Shown: positions 1 through 10,550 of the stretch, piece by piece
Layout: each line of letters opens with the position of its first letter
Numbering within the stretch: the stretch's first letter is position 1
Source: Turnera subulata
Lineage: Eukaryota > Streptophyta > Magnoliopsida > Malpighiales > Passifloraceae
Direction of reading: 5' to 3'
Assembly (NCBI GenBank): GCA_028386065.3
Contig: JAKUCV010001420.1
Coordinates: 2,675-66,674, forward strand
Length of the DNA: 64,000 bases
Translations under genes and position numbers: made by a program
The notes under the pieces: model-generated
What the model was told of the DNA's origin: nothing
Seen by the model: the letters and a program-made list of their open reading frames with translations, nothing else
Databases searched by the model: none

Positions 1-1596
1 GAAAGAGAGTTTATTTCTAGAGGAATCAGTGGGAGGAAAATAGAACTCGAAGAAGTTCGAGATCTAGAGACTGAGATGGAACAAGAACAGGAACCACAAA
101 GTGTTGTGGACGAGAATCCTGTTCCTGTAACACATGGACCGCGTAGGTCGGATAGGATTCGGCATGAGCCCGAGAGATATGGATTTCTCGTGACTCATAC
201 CGGGGATGTGATGCTCATAGATGAGGATGAGCCCACTACCTATCGGCAGGCCGTTACGGGTCCGGACTCCCAGATGTGGCTAGAAGCCATGAATTCGGAA
301 ATAGAATCCATGTATCAAAACAAGGTATGGACCTTAGTTGATCCACCCAAAGGGGTAAAACCCATAGGGTGCAAGTGGGTCTTTAAGAAAAAGTCCGACA
401 TGGATGGTAATGTGATTACCTATAAAGGGCGGTTGGTTGCGAAAGGTTTCAAACAAGTTCATGGTATAGTCTATGATGAAACCTTCTCACCAGTTGCCGT
501 AGTTAAATCCATCCGGATTCTTTTGGCTATAGCCGCATACCATGATTATGAGATATGGAAAATGGATGTCAAAACCGCTTTCCTTAATGGAAAATTTTTG
601 TAGATGTGTACTTGACACAGCCTGAAGGCTTTGTCGATCCAGAGTATGCTAGTATGGTATGCAAGTTGCAAAGAACCATTTGTAGACTAAGGCAAGCTTC
701 TAGGTGTTGGAATCTTCATTTTAGTGAAGTAATCAAAGAGTTTGGTTTCATTAAAAGTGAAGATGTTTCATGTGTTTACTAGAAGGTTAGTGGGAGCACT
801 ATTGTTTTCTTGTTGTTGTAGGTTGACGACATCCTACTTATTGAGAATGATATTCCGACACTAAAATCTGCAAAGACTTGGTTAGGAAAGAATTTCTCAA
901 TGAAGGATTTAGGAGAAGCTGCCTAAGTGTTAGGTATAAAGATCTATAGAGATAGATCCAAGAGGATTTTCGGGCTAAGTCAGAGTACATATATTGACAA
1001 GGTGCTAAAGAGGTTTAGCATGCAAGATTTCAATAAGGGTTTCTTGCTCATGTCACATGGTATATCTCTCTCAAAGAGTCTATATCCTAGTATGACTAAG
1101 GTGAGAGAGTGGATGAGTTAGATCCCTTATGCTTCTGCAATAGGATCTATCATATATGCCATGCTATGTACTAGACCGGATGTCACTTATGCTTTGAGTG
1201 TTACAAGCAGATGCCAATCTGATCCCGGTGAAAGTCACTGGACAGCGGATAAATATCCTTAAGTACTTGAGAAGTACTAAGGATGCATTCCTGGTTCACG
1301 GAAGCGTTGATTGAATTGTTGTAAAGTGTTACAAAGATGCTAGCTTCCAAACTAACAGGGATGATTTTATATCGCAATCAATTTAGGTGTTTTGTCTTGG
1401 AAGTGGTAATGTATGCTGGAAGAGTTCCAAGCAAGAGACAGTAACCGACTCTACAACTGAGGCAATGTATAGTTCCTTTTGGGAACAAAGTAGGAGATCT
1501 ACTGTCTAATCTTCTCACGCAGTGGAAGCATGATGGTCATGCTAGATCCACATATATGAGATATGTGGATGATTGGCTTTAGTGCAAGTGGGAGAT
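1..1596 (+). pseudogene. Ty1/copia pol remnant (reverse transcriptase and RNase H), element A
   Basis: This is the 3' half of a copia polyprotein. Positions 76-603 read as the RVT_2 reverse transcriptase start, with the typical runs WLEAMNSEIESM, GCKWVFKKK, YKGRLVAKGF, DETFSPV and MDVKTAFLNG. A frameshift or stop follows at 601-603. The catalytic box near 820-842 reads stop-V-D-D-I-L-L, so the Tyr codon of YVDD has become a stop. RNase H-like sequence with many breaks continues to about 1580 and ends in a DDWL-stop tail. A purine-rich tract at 1588-1596 precedes the LTR. The 5' half lies outside the window. It is a dead relic. Confidence 0.9.
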
Positions 1597-3141
1597 TGTT
1601 AGTGTAATATGCCCAAAAGCCAATCATGGATGATTATTTTTAGTCATGTATACACATTAAGCTTATTCCAATAAGTATCGTTTATGAGATAAACGCTTGC
1701 ACATACTTATAACCCTAGAATATTTCATATTCTTAAATTGTCCCTAGTCGATTATTATTATGGATGGGTTGTAATAATAAACTAAGACTAGAGTATGTTG
1801 AGAATTGCATATGTGATATGAATTCTACATACGGGTACAAGTTGGAGAACTTGTGGACTGGACCGACCCACATAAGAACACTACATGGAACGTTATATGT
1901 ATGTCATTAGTGTTTCTTATAGATGTATTGTCCTTCGACCTGAGATCATCACGGTATCCAACATATGAGTCATGTACTTTGATATTATTCCTAGTCATCC
2001 GTAACTGGGTGGACATAAGGGTAATCATTGGGTATATGACGAGTATGTAGTGGGTTTTGATTGATCAAGACGGGATTCGTTCGACCCATATAACGGGTAT
2101 ATTATCATACGGTTTCTTGATAGAGTTGAACTGTTAAATGCATGGCCATGTTCGGATTAGGTGATATGGTGATATCACAGGTATTCGTTTTATACAGTTA
2201 ACTCGGGGATCAAGAAACATAGATTAAACACATACGAGATTGACATATTTCATGTCTCGTGTTTGATCTAGATAATGGGACGAAAGGACGATGACATGTT
2301 CCGAGGCATAGAGAATCAGTACTGATCTTGTCATTCGGGTAGCAATGATGTGTTGCTAGACGCCGCTCTTTGCTTATAATTGTAAAATGAGATTTTACGA
2401 TTATTGCCGGATGTTACAAGTGCCTATAGGGTCACACACATAGAACCGCTGATTCGAGCAGGTGGTTGAACCGTGGTTGGACCATGGTTGGACCGGGTGT
2501 GGTTGGACCGTGGTTGGACCATGGTTGAACCAAGGTCGTTTTTGGGTGGTTGGTTTGCTGAATGTCAGTATAATTGAGCCCTTTTAAGTGCTGTGATGAG
2601 TTGGTGTGTTTTGTACTTTAGTGGGTAACAAGATTATGTGGATGCATTATCATAATGCTACTTTTGGTCCACCATGTTTGCCATTAGGCCAAGGCTTTTG
2701 TTGAGTGGGTTTAGTGTGTAATGATCAGATCATTCCCTCCCCACTCTCACGTTTTTTCTTCTGCAAATTCAGAAAAAACACCACACACACCTCTTCTTCA
2801 TTCTTTGTGAAAGAAAGGAGATAACCATACACACAAACACCACAAAGTTGTTGCTCCCGGTTTACTCTTGCTAGCACATCAGTCCGGGGGAGCTCGAGGC
2901 TTGACTCATGTGACGATTCCAAGCCAATCACGGCTCGTGTGGATACCGTAGAGGGGCGAGGCTTTTGTCTGGCTCTAGCCGATTCGGTTACACAAGTTAG
3001 GTGAAAGATCCTAACCTTCCAGTTATGTAAAAATTGTTATACGGTTTATGCATGCTTCACTTGGTTCTTGGTTGAGTTTCCTTGTTTCCGCTGCATATTG
3101 TGCTTGTTATGAGTGTCATAATAGCTCTAGGGAAACTTACA
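1597..3141 (+). repeat. 3' LTR of copia element A
   Basis: The LTR begins TGTTAGTG directly after the purine tract and ends GGAAACTTACA. It is about 1545 bp, and a full-length relative at 36181-37722 has the same ends. Near 2463-2530 it holds an imperfect 11-bp tandem repeat of unit GTGGTTGGACC. The LTR junction at 3141/3142 falls inside the F-box fragment F1. The 5 bp after the LTR are GCTTT, the presumed target-site duplication; its partner lies left of the window. Confidence 0.85.
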
Positions 3142-3319
3142 GCTTTGGTACATTGATCTCCGGCAGTGTGGATTTTAATCTAAACTTGTGGAAATTTACA
3201 CTGACCACCAAAGAAGACCATGACTTGGAGACTGACCTGAGCCGATGAATGGTTTTGTCGGGTAACAACGCTAGTATCTCCTCCACAATTTCTGAAGGTA
3301 GCCTAAGATCTGCAGCCAT
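3142..3319 (-). pseudogene. F-box gene F1, N-terminal fragment cut by a copia LTR
   Basis: The minus strand reads MAADLRLPSEIVEEILALLP, then the F-box core HRLRSVSKSWSSLV, then a stretch ending INVPK. This matches the first about 58 residues of the other F-box genes here, but it starts right at the F-box without the Ser/Lys-rich leader. Homology stops exactly at the copia LTR border. The FBA half is absent and may lie left of the window beyond the retrotransposon. It differs enough from the others (KFRLKSTLPEINVPK) to be an older or distinct branch. It is not expected to make a working receptor. Confidence 0.85.
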
Positions 3320-4587
3320 AGTAACACCTTTAGCTAATAAGTCCTCTTGTTTTAGGGTTACCGGAGTGCGTTGCCTTCATATATATACTAGTTTTGCCCC
3401 TAGTCCTCTCCTTTTATAGGGTTACTGTGATAATAATAGAGTGCCTTGATGTTTTTCACTTATGGATTTATTTATCTTTAAATTTTAGTTTGTTTTATAA
3501 GCCCGTAGGTTTTCTTTTGGGTTTTTTTGACACTATTCTATTGGGCTTGCATATAAATGGCAAGAATTAAAAAGTAATAGTGTATATAAAAAGCTCTTTG
3601 TCCCTCTGAGAAGTCTGCAAGTCCAGAGCATCCTTGTTTTTGGTTTTATAGGCTACAAAGAAACAAGATTTGTACTAACAGAAAATAAAAGACACAAACT
3701 TGTTAGATGGCTTTAGAGAAACAAAGTTTAGGGCAAGTCAGCGGAGAATTAAAAAGGATAAAGAAATTAATGGGAAATTCGAATCAAAATTAACTGAAAA
3801 GCAATTTTTTTTCTCTATAAAAAAATGCTTGTTTTGCTTTTCTTTTAAATAGAATGATTATGATATTATATATTAGCCTTTTCCTTTTAATGGAATGATT
3901 ATGATATTATTAAGTTTTTTTTTTTATACTAATTGTTGTGCAGGTTGACAATTACTGATCACTAGAAGATAGCCACCAAAACAAATAAGCATACACAAGA
4001 AACCTACTGCGGAAGAACCTTTGATCCAAGAGCCAGCGAACCCTCACCAAATTATAGTGTATTTTTTTACCAGGGCTTCAGATATGTTTGACTATCTCCT
4101 TAAATGATCCATTCTTCTTATTTCTTTCTTCTAATGGAGATAGGTTGATTCAGTCAATGGTAGCTTGGTTTCATAAACTATTTCTAATGTGTATAAGACC
4201 AAGACAAATATTTGGAAAAAGATCAATATCAAGCAAAACTAGAACAAAAAAGTTGGAACTAGATAAATCCCGTGCTTGCGATATATAATAAACAAACAAT
4301 TTTTTTTTTAATAAAAGTATCCCCATAAACACAACACTAATCTCTCCCACTTGATACTTGTTAAGTTGGTGAAGGGACCTCTGTCCTTCCTCACGGGAGG
4401 ACAGAAGTTGGTAATAACCAAACAAAGTCAACATGGGTCACTGCATAAAAGTCGAGAAGTTTACACTATGGGAGTCTTCAATGTCTAAGCAGTATTTATT
4501 TGAGAAATAGATATTCAAAATCACTGATTCATCTCGGCACAGGCATAGGGAGCTTCTTTTGTACAGAGAAGCCACCGGGTGGTGTCT
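3320..4587. other. Intergenic region, no gene seen
   Basis: The region is AT-rich, with a TATA-like run (ATATATATA) near 3380-3390 that could have served F1 on the minus strand. A short stretch near 3840-3910 is repeated with small changes (a TGATTATGATATTAT motif). The small ORFs here have no recognisable domain. A short hairpin with 10-bp arms lies near 4380-4403. Confidence 0.5.
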
Positions 4588-4712
4588 CTAGAATTTGATG
4601 TCAATGAAAAATTCTTGGGCGATATCACTTTCTTCAAGATTGTTATTCACTTTAGTATATCCACATATCCAATAGAATATTGAAGCAACATGCATGTATC
4701 CACCATCTTCAA
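4588..4712 (-). pseudogene. F-box/FBA C-terminal relic
   Basis: The minus strand reads DGGYMHV, then a stretch aligning with VLKWNNNLDESDEA of the intact genes (here TKVNNNLEESDIAQEF), then a stop. It is the last part of an FBA domain directly downstream of F2 in the same orientation. It is therefore the eroded end of another array copy or of a duplicated C-terminus. It is too short to be functional. Confidence 0.6.
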
Positions 4713-4837
4713 CAGAGAAACAAACTTTATGGTCACTTAACAGAGGAGAAAAAGGATAACTAAATTAATTCCAAATCAGAAGCAAAACTGAAAGCATAAA
4801 CCCACCTCCTTTGTCTGCAGGTTACTTAAAAGCAGCC

Positions 4838-6106
4838 TTAAGAAGCATAGGGAGAGGTTAGAGTTTGTGTGTAGGGTATGGCCTCACCCGTCAAGACCTC
4901 ATAGAGTTTGATCTTCTTGGAGTACTTTTCAGCTTCATCACTTTCGTTTAGATTATTTTTCCACTTTAGCACATGAAGATGATTGGCAAATTGAAGCATC
5001 ATGTATCTACCATCCATGAAAGACCGTGATATGAAGTCGCACACATATTCTACACGAGCCTCAATACCATCTCCAATTCGAGGAAAACTATATGAAATAA
5101 ATTGAATCCATGAAGCCTCGTTGCAGTAATCCTTCATTACCCACACAATATAGCTTGCCCTTTTTGTATGCCATTTTCTAACACACATACAGAGATATTC
5201 CCCAACAACTCCCATGCAAGAGTCTCCATATTTGCCAGGAGAACTCTGATTTGGAGGGCTAGGGACATGATAGAACTTCTCCTTGCTCAATTCAAAAGCA
5301 ATGATTTTAGGAATTCCCCAAGCTGACTGCCCGTGGACCCAATGAAGTGCTCCATTCAAGAACAGACCCATTCTCCCCCACGATGGAATGTGTTGCAAGT
5401 ACTTTCTGCCAGGATTTTCCACATCTTTCCAGGAACCGGTTTTAAGCGAGAAAATCTCAACTTTAACACGTTGTGGATCTCGATGTGGAGCTGTAGCTGC
5501 AAAAACCTTGTAACCATCAGAGGCCGAATCATACCCGAAACCAAAAGCATAATTGTTCCTATGTGGCAATTTTCTACAGATGCCGGTGAAAGGATTCCAG
5601 ACAAATGTCTTCGACTTGCCGTAGTAGTTGTCAGTGACAGCCAAACAAACTAGTCCATTGCATGATCCGATAAAGGAATCAAAACTTACCGGACCTGATA
5701 ACTCAGGTGCCGCCATATAACCTTGATTTTTTGCATTGCCACTATAATCTGATAATCCCACTCCAGTAAAAAGGCTTTGGTCATCGGATGATTTGATACC
5801 ATAATTTGATGGACGGGGGTCTCCTTTGCGGGGGCGATATAGGAGTTTTGGCACGTCGAACTTGATCGCCAGCAAAGAGAACAACGACTTGGAGACTGAC
5901 CTGAATCGATCAATGGATTTTCTGGGTAGCAAATCTAGAATATGCTCCACAATATCTGGAGGTAAATAACTACGGTTTGGTGCTGTCATATTCGTGGAGA
6001 TCACTAGTCGTTCTGTATTGGTGGGCTTTGCTTCAACAACGAGCAGCCTGTTGTAATCGCGACACTCTTCTCTTTTTCGTTTGTTTACTGCGCCCGACGA
6101 CGACAT
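4838..6106 (-). CDS. F-box protein with FBA domain (F2), intact
   Basis: This single-exon gene of 422 aa is one of two intact array members. Residues 1-45 are a polar, basic leader. Residues 47-85 are the F-box (YLPPDIVEHILDLLPRKS, RFRSVSKS). Residues 147-400 form an FBA domain with GSCNGLVCL (147-155), WNPFTGICRKLP (170-181), GFGYDSASDGYKV (189-201), EIFSLKTGSWK (217-227), GLFLNGALHW (247-256) and IVWVMKDY (320-327). The C-terminus is TLTSPYAS. By family knowledge the F-box binds SKP1 in an SCF E3 ligase and the FBA domain recruits a substrate for ubiquitination; the substrate is unknown. The start is supported by the same MSSSGAVNKRKR in F10. The 5' flank is also shared with F10, so these two are close sisters. 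Confidence 0.9.
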   Translation of the reverse strand: MSSSGAVNKRKREECRDYNRLLVVEAKPTNTERLVISTNMTAPNRSYLPPDIVEHILDLLPRKSIDRFRSVSKSLFSLLAIKFDVPKLLYRPRKGDPRPSNYGIKSSDDQSLFTGVGLSDYSGNAKNQGYMAAPELSGPVSFDSFIGSCNGLVCLAVTDNYYGKSKTFVWNPFTGICRKLPHRNNYAFGFGYDSASDGYKVFAATAPHRDPQRVKVEIFSLKTGSWKDVENPGRKYLQHIPSWGRMGLFLNGALHWVHGQSAWGIPKIIAFELSKEKFYHVPSPPNQSSPGKYGDSCMGVVGEYLCMCVRKWHTKRASYIVWVMKDYCNEASWIQFISYSFPRIGDGIEARVEYVCDFISRSFMDGRYMMLQFANHLHVLKWKNNLNESDEAEKYSKKIKLYEVLTGEAIPYTQTLTSPYAS

Positions 6107-6173
6107 AATTTCGCTAAGTGCTCTAGTTTTAGGGTTACTACTGTGTCGATCCCTTTATTGACAATTTCATCCC

Positions 6174-6186
6174 TTATATATATCTT
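6174..6186 (-). promoter_or_regulatory. Putative TATA box of F2
   Basis: A TATATATA-type run lies about 70 bp upstream of the F2 start codon on the minus strand. The same block, with fewer TA units, precedes F10 near 61925-61940. The position suits a plant core promoter, but there is no transcript evidence. Confidence 0.5.
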
Positions 6187-6845
6187 AGTTTTGTCTAGCT
6201 ATATTTATTTTCTCTAACATCTTTTCTTTTCCGACAACAGAGATTTTTTTTCCTCGAAAAAAGAAAAACAACAGAGAATTTTAAGAGATCAGAAAAATAA
6301 ATTGAAATTTTAATTTTACATTTCACAGAGAAAATGTATTTCTAAATTTTTCACAAATAATGTATTTTATAATTACAAATTTAGTTAATTTTCATCGCTT
6401 ATTCATATTTTTAACACATTTTAATTTAATTGTTTTTACAATATTTTATATTTAATTTTTTTTATATAAATTTTACAAATCACAACAATTTCAAATTTTT
6501 AAGTTGAATTTATTATTATTAAGTTTCAAAAATTAATATTGTTGTTTATCTTTCCATTGGTTATTCTTTTCTTTAGCATATATAATCACATGTCACATGA
6601 TTCTTAAAAAAAATTGCGTCTCACATCCTCATTGCGAGTAATTTTTCATCATATACAACTCTAATTTTTGCCAAATTTTAAAAATCGCCTGAAATATTAT
6701 GTTACGATAAAGGAAAAAGTAATTTAAAGGAACAAGAAAAAAAACCATCATTATTGGTTGACGTTTGATAACTAACCCTGACTCTGTGTGCACAAGTACT
6801 AAAGGAAAGATTAGTGAGATACTTCAGTGACATATCAGCTCCTTT
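6187..6845. other. AT-rich 5' flank of F2, duplicated upstream of F10
   Basis: There is no gene here. The segment is extremely AT-rich. Pieces such as ATCACATGTCACAT near 6585 recur near 62283, upstream of F10, which shows that F2 and F10 were duplicated together with at least 500 bp of 5' flank. Confidence 0.6.
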
Positions 6846-7740
6846 ATGCAATCTCGTCTTGGCTCAGACCTGACTCTACAAATTTCCCTCTGTATTGACA
6901 GTGTCACTCTAGACTGCTGGCGTTGGTTTCACACTAGAAATGGAATTTTCAATGTTAAAGGTGCTTATCATGTTGAAAGGGAACATCTGGACCAAGTTAA
7001 CCGATCCTCAGCCTCGACCTCTTCATCAACTGAAACATACACACCTTTTTGAAGAATTTGTGGAAGCTGCAAATTCCAAATAAAATAAAAAAAACTTTGC
7101 TTGAAGGCTAGCGAAAGACATCTTGCCTACCATGACCAACCTGCACAAGCGGATCAATCACTCCCCATAATTTCTATCCCCTTTGTGGTTTTTACCCCCT
7201 TTTGTGGTTCAATGGAAATAAATTTACATACCATTTTTTAAGTGACCATGCTGCTGAAACTTCTTTCTTTTGGTAAAAAAAGAGGGCTTAAAGCCTTTAA
7301 TTACATACTGTTTACATGCACAGATCAACGGGGATAAGTAACCCCAACAGCATCCTTTTGCAAAGAACTAAGAAGGTCCCCTGGTGGGTCTGATAGAAAA
7401 TGGAGACCCAGTCTCCCGAGTGACCCTGCTTGCCTCCTTCGCAACTCTTCTCCCGAGTCTCGTGATCTTCTCTTTTTACATTGTTCATTCTCTTGGATAA
7501 CATGGTCTACTGCATTAGTCCCTGTAATCTCAACTCTTTCTTGCTATGATCCTTGCTCACTCTCATAACAAAAGCAGCCTGGAACGTTATCGGTTCGGCA
7601 ATTCTCTGGTCCATTTGGCTCGAGAGGAACAAGACAACGTTTAATCTATCCTCCTCATGGGAACAAGTTGTGGATGTGCTTCTTCATGGCTAAATGCCCT
7701 CAATCACTCCCCTCAATTCAATGTAAATGGCACGTTATCA
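6846..7740 (+). pseudogene. LINE ORF2 C-terminal fragments (zf-RVT region)
   Basis: The plus strand holds broken pieces of the LINE ORF2 tail. Positions 6900-7000 read DCWRWFHTRNGIFNVKGAYH, the strand before the zinc-binding region. Near 7060-7130 is LWKLQIPNKIK. At 7430-7500 is C-L-L-R-N-S-S-P-E-S-R-D followed by LFLHCSFSW, which matches the zf-RVT motif. At 7575-7660 is SAILWSIWLERNKTTF. About 100-150 bp between 7140 and 7420 are rearranged. The 7440-7500 stretch recurs at 54948-54992, where a copia element split it; here that site is empty. Confidence 0.75.
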
Positions 7741-7760
7741 AGTGCAGAATATGTCAAAAA

Positions 7761-8059
7761 TATTGGAGAAAATTGCAAAAGATTCGCGAGAAAAATAAAA
7801 CAGGACACAAAGAATTTAACGTGGTTCGGCCTTAATCTTGCCTACGTCCACGAACTTCTTAAGAAGTGATTATATTTTTATAATCATGTAGCTTGGAGGG
7901 TTCTTTTATGATGATAAAGAGATGAGATCGGCGTGTGGGTGTTGATAAGACGTCGAGATGTTTTGTGATTGTGTTTCGGAGGATAAATATTATCGATTTC
8001 TCGATGATGAACCTCCTGTGAGGTTCATTTTAATTAATAGGATGAAAAAGATCAAGCCA
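7761..8059 (-). repeat. 3' LTR of the gag-only copia element
   Basis: This 299-bp repeat is nearly identical to 9410-9708. On the minus strand it runs from TGGCTTGATC to TTCTCCAATA. The final TGTTGG seen on the plus strand of the other copy is TATTGG here, a loss of the canonical end. Confidence 0.85.
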
Positions 8060-8252
8060 ACAAATTAATTATCTTGTTGGATGCAACAATGTTCTGCCCT
8101 CTGTCTGATACTGTATAAGCCTCAACCTTCATACTGCTCTTCACTGCACTTCCAACCAATCTGTAAAGGTTCTTCTCCATTAATTCCCCCTTCATAATTA
8201 CCAAGGCGCCTTTGGTAACCTTCAAAACTCCACCTCGAGAAAAAAACCACAT
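8060..8252 (-). pseudogene. Frameshifted continuation of copia protease into gag-pre-integrase
   Basis: The minus strand reads VLKVTKGALVIMKGELMEKN and then LYRLVGSAV, the usual copia stretch between protease and integrase. It is in a different frame from the gag-protease ORF ending at 8222, so a frameshift near 8225-8250 separates them. It stops just inside the LTR. Confidence 0.75.
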
Positions 8253-9373
8253 CCTCTCGAATCAAGCCTACCGAAGGAGATTAGATTTCTTCCAAGCTCC
8301 GGCACGTGCCTCACATCTCCAAAAGTCTTCACAAATCCATCATGCATCTTAATCTTCACACTACCAATACCATGAATTTTTAATTCATGATTATCTGCCA
8401 ACACTACTGTTTCTTCGCCACTGCAAGGCTTGTAGCTGCTAAACCACTCCTTATTTGCACAAATATGAAATGAACAGGCAGAGTCAAGAATCCACGAATC
8501 TTCAGCTTTGTGCTCACCATTTCCTTCTTGTACCAGGAAAGCATCACCATCTGAATCATCTTCAACAATCGCAGTCTCACCAGACTTCTTGCGATTTTTC
8601 TTCAATTCTTCCATATCCTTCTTCATCTCCTCACAATAAAATTGGATATGGCCCTTCGCGTGACAGTAGTAACACTCCTTATCTTTGTAATCAACTCTTC
8701 CTATTGAACCAGATCTAGAATTTCTACCAAACTTGTTAGACCGTGACGGGCCCCTGCCACGGTTAACCTCTGCTACGGCTACTTCTTCACCCTTACTGCT
8801 ACTAGACTGATTCAACTTGAAATTCTCCATTAACATTGTTGTCACAATTGCAACTGAAAGAGTCTGCTTCCCAATACACAATGAATTCCTCAAATTGTCA
8901 TACGAATGCGGAAGAGACGTCAACAACATCAAGGCCTTATCCTCTTCTTCATACTTTACATCAATGCTAGCCAACTCCTTAATTAACTTATTAAATCGAT
9001 TGATGTGATCTACAACATGCGTACCTTGCTGCATCTTCAACTGGTACAATTCCTTCTTCATAAACAATCGATTTGTGGGTGACTTCGACATGTAGATATC
9101 TTCTAATTTCTTCATGAACTCCACCGGACTTGTCTCGTCCATCACACTATACTTCACGTCTGGCGCAAGAGTTAATCTGATGGTACTGACAGCTCGCTGC
9201 TCGAGCTCCTCCCAATCTTCATCCTTCATGTCCTTTGGCTTCTTCTCCTTGCCAAAGAGCGTCTTCATCAACTCCTGCTGCACCAACAGATCTTTGATGT
9301 TGCTTTGCCAGAGACTGAAATCCTTCTTGCCATCAAACTGCTCCACCTCAAACTTTGTGCCTGTAACCGCCAT
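8222..9373 (-). CDS. Copia Gag-protease polyprotein, 383 aa
   Basis: This is a continuous ORF starting MAVTGTKFEVEQFDG just after the primer binding site, the normal Gag start of Tork-like copia elements. The capsid part (about 1-200) includes FMKKELYQLKMQQG and LLTSLPHSYDNL. A zinc knuckle, CYYCHAKGHIQFYC, lies near residues 235-248; its last spacing fits CX2CX4HX4C. The protease motif near residue 295 is DSACSFH, where copia proteases normally have DSGCS, so the residue after the catalytic Ser is altered. It ends by frameshift at the protease C-terminus. It is selfish-element protein, not a host gene. Confidence 0.88.
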   Translation of the reverse strand: MAVTGTKFEVEQFDGKKDFSLWQSNIKDLLVQQELMKTLFGKEKKPKDMKDEDWEELEQRAVSTIRLTLAPDVKYSVMDETSPVEFMKKLEDIYMSKSPTNRLFMKKELYQLKMQQGTHVVDHINRFNKLIKELASIDVKYEEEDKALMLLTSLPHSYDNLRNSLCIGKQTLSVAIVTTMLMENFKLNQSSSSKGEEVAVAEVNRGRGPSRSNKFGRNSRSGSIGRVDYKDKECYYCHAKGHIQFYCEEMKKDMEELKKNRKKSGETAIVEDDSDGDAFLVQEGNGEHKAEDSWILDSACSFHICANKEWFSSYKPCSGEETVVLADNHELKIHGIGSVKIKMHDGFVKTFGDVRHVPELGRNLISFGRLDSRGCGFFLEVEF

Positions 9374-9395
9374 CGCGAATCTTTATCGAACCCGC

Positions 9396-9407
9396 GCTCC
9401 GGTACCA
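9396..9407 (-). other. Primer binding site of the gag-only copia element
   Basis: On the minus strand TGGTACCGGAGC begins 2 nt after the 5' LTR end at 9410. It resembles the common copia PBS TGGTATCAGAGC, complementary to initiator tRNA-Met, with two changes. Confidence 0.7.
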
Positions 9408-9409
9408 GT

Positions 9410-9708
9410 TGTTGGGGAAAATTGCAAAAGATTCGCGAGAAAAATAAAACAGGACACAAAAAATTTAACGTGGTTCGGACTTAATCTTGCCTACGTCCAC
9501 AAACTTCTTAAGAAGTGATTATATTTTTATAATCATGTAGCTTGGAGGGTTCTTTTATGATGATAAAGAGATGAGATCGGCGTGTGGGTGTTGATAAGAC
9601 GTCGAGATGTTTTGTGATTGTGTTTCGGAGGATAAATATTATCGATTTCTCGATGATGAACCTCCTGTGAGGTTCATTTTAATTAATAGGATGAAAAAGA
9701 TCAAGCCA
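9410..9708 (-). repeat. 5' LTR of the gag-only copia element
   Basis: This 299-bp LTR has a good TG...CA end pair: plus-strand TGTTGGGG at 9410 and AAGCCA at 9708. It lies directly upstream of the PBS and Gag start in the minus orientation. Confidence 0.85.
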
Positions 9709-9960
9709 AAGTCTAACTTGGGCCAAGTCTAATTGCAGCCCAAATCCCAACAAAAAACTGGAAGGGCCTAAGAAGAAATTTCAACTTGCTCAGTTAGTCC
9801 CTTCCTTTTTCTTGACTTCGTAATTGTTGTTTCGTTTTATGTTGCTTCTGTTGTAATTCCCCTTCGTCAGTCACTCTCTGACTAGGGCCTTCTTCTTCTT
9901 TTCTCATTTAAAAAAGCTTCTCGTTAGCATTAAAAAAAATGTATATACTTGAGGATTTTT
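9709..9960 (+). repeat. LINE-like 3' untranslated tail
   Basis: The segment has the T-rich texture common in plant LINE 3' UTRs: TTGTTGTAATTCCCC, CTCTCTGACTAGGGCC, then a T-rich run ending TCATTTAAAAAAG. It continues the LINE debris of 6846-7740 past the copia insertion. The call rests on texture and context only. Confidence 0.45.
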
Positions 9961-10550
9961 GTTGCAGAGGGCTTTCTCTCTCCCCACTCCTCAAATAATA
10001 GTTTGTTTGGCATCAATTATGTATGAAATCAATTCAATCTTTAAGATATTTTTGTCATTTACACATTATTTATAGCTTTACCTAAAGGAATTCATTTTGA
10101 ATTTAATTACTACTATCAAAAGTTTCTTCCAGATTGAATTTGATATCAAACATGGAGTAGTAATACATCTTCTTGGGGTCTTATCGGAAAAAAAATCCTA
10201 CAAGCGGGATGCTGATCATCTCGGTTTTTTTCTTTTTATATTCTGGTGCTTGCTACTACTTGGATCAAGGCCTTGCACAATGATTTGGTCCTTCATAAAA
10301 TGGCCAATGCGTATGGAAAAGGCCGTCGAACGAAATTTGGTCCTTCGTAACTGTAGCTGTCTCTGTTCTCACTTTGTATGCAGTAGTCTTCCCTCACTGC
10401 CTGTATATATATAGCTTTCTAAAATTCACTAATTTTATTCAACGAAGTCACCGTGCCTGTCAAAAAAAAAAAACGAAGACTGCTATTCATGACTTCGAAG
10501 TACGACAAGAATTTTTTGAAAAAAATATTATGTTACCAATAAAGATAAAA
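9961..10550. other. LINE 3' tail and F-box 5'-flank block
   Basis: At 10361-10473 the segment CTGTCTCTGTTCTCACTTTG leads to an A-run; a copy of its start sits at 21565-21610. This is a plus-strand LINE 3' end with poly(A). Positions 10480-10550 (AATATTATGTTACC, GATAAAAG) match the upstream block found next to F6 near 31965-31995. The large LINE that follows therefore landed in an F-box flank. No gene is seen. Confidence 0.5.

Larger units (their letters stand above)
7761..9708 (-). mobile_element. Non-autonomous copia element with gag-protease only
   Basis: Two 299-bp direct repeats (7761-8059 and 9410-9708) flank a 1350-bp interior with one gag-protease reading frame on the minus strand. 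The repeats differ at only about five positions, so the insertion is young. Integrase, reverse transcriptase and RNase H are missing and no polypurine tract precedes the left (3') LTR. This fits a deletion derivative that would need enzymes from a relative. The interior stops at the gag-pre-integrase region. I could not find a matching 5-bp TSD (left AAAAA, right AAGTC). It sits in LINE 3' sequence. Confidence 0.85.

Noticed and set aside
4380..4403. Hairpin with 10-bp arms
   Set aside because: A single imperfect hairpin with no neighbouring gene or terminator context is expected by chance in 64 kb.
5333..5653. 106-aa ORF on the plus strand inside F2
   Set aside because: It is an antisense shadow of the F2 FBA coding sequence; the same shadow recurs opposite other array copies and has no own domain.
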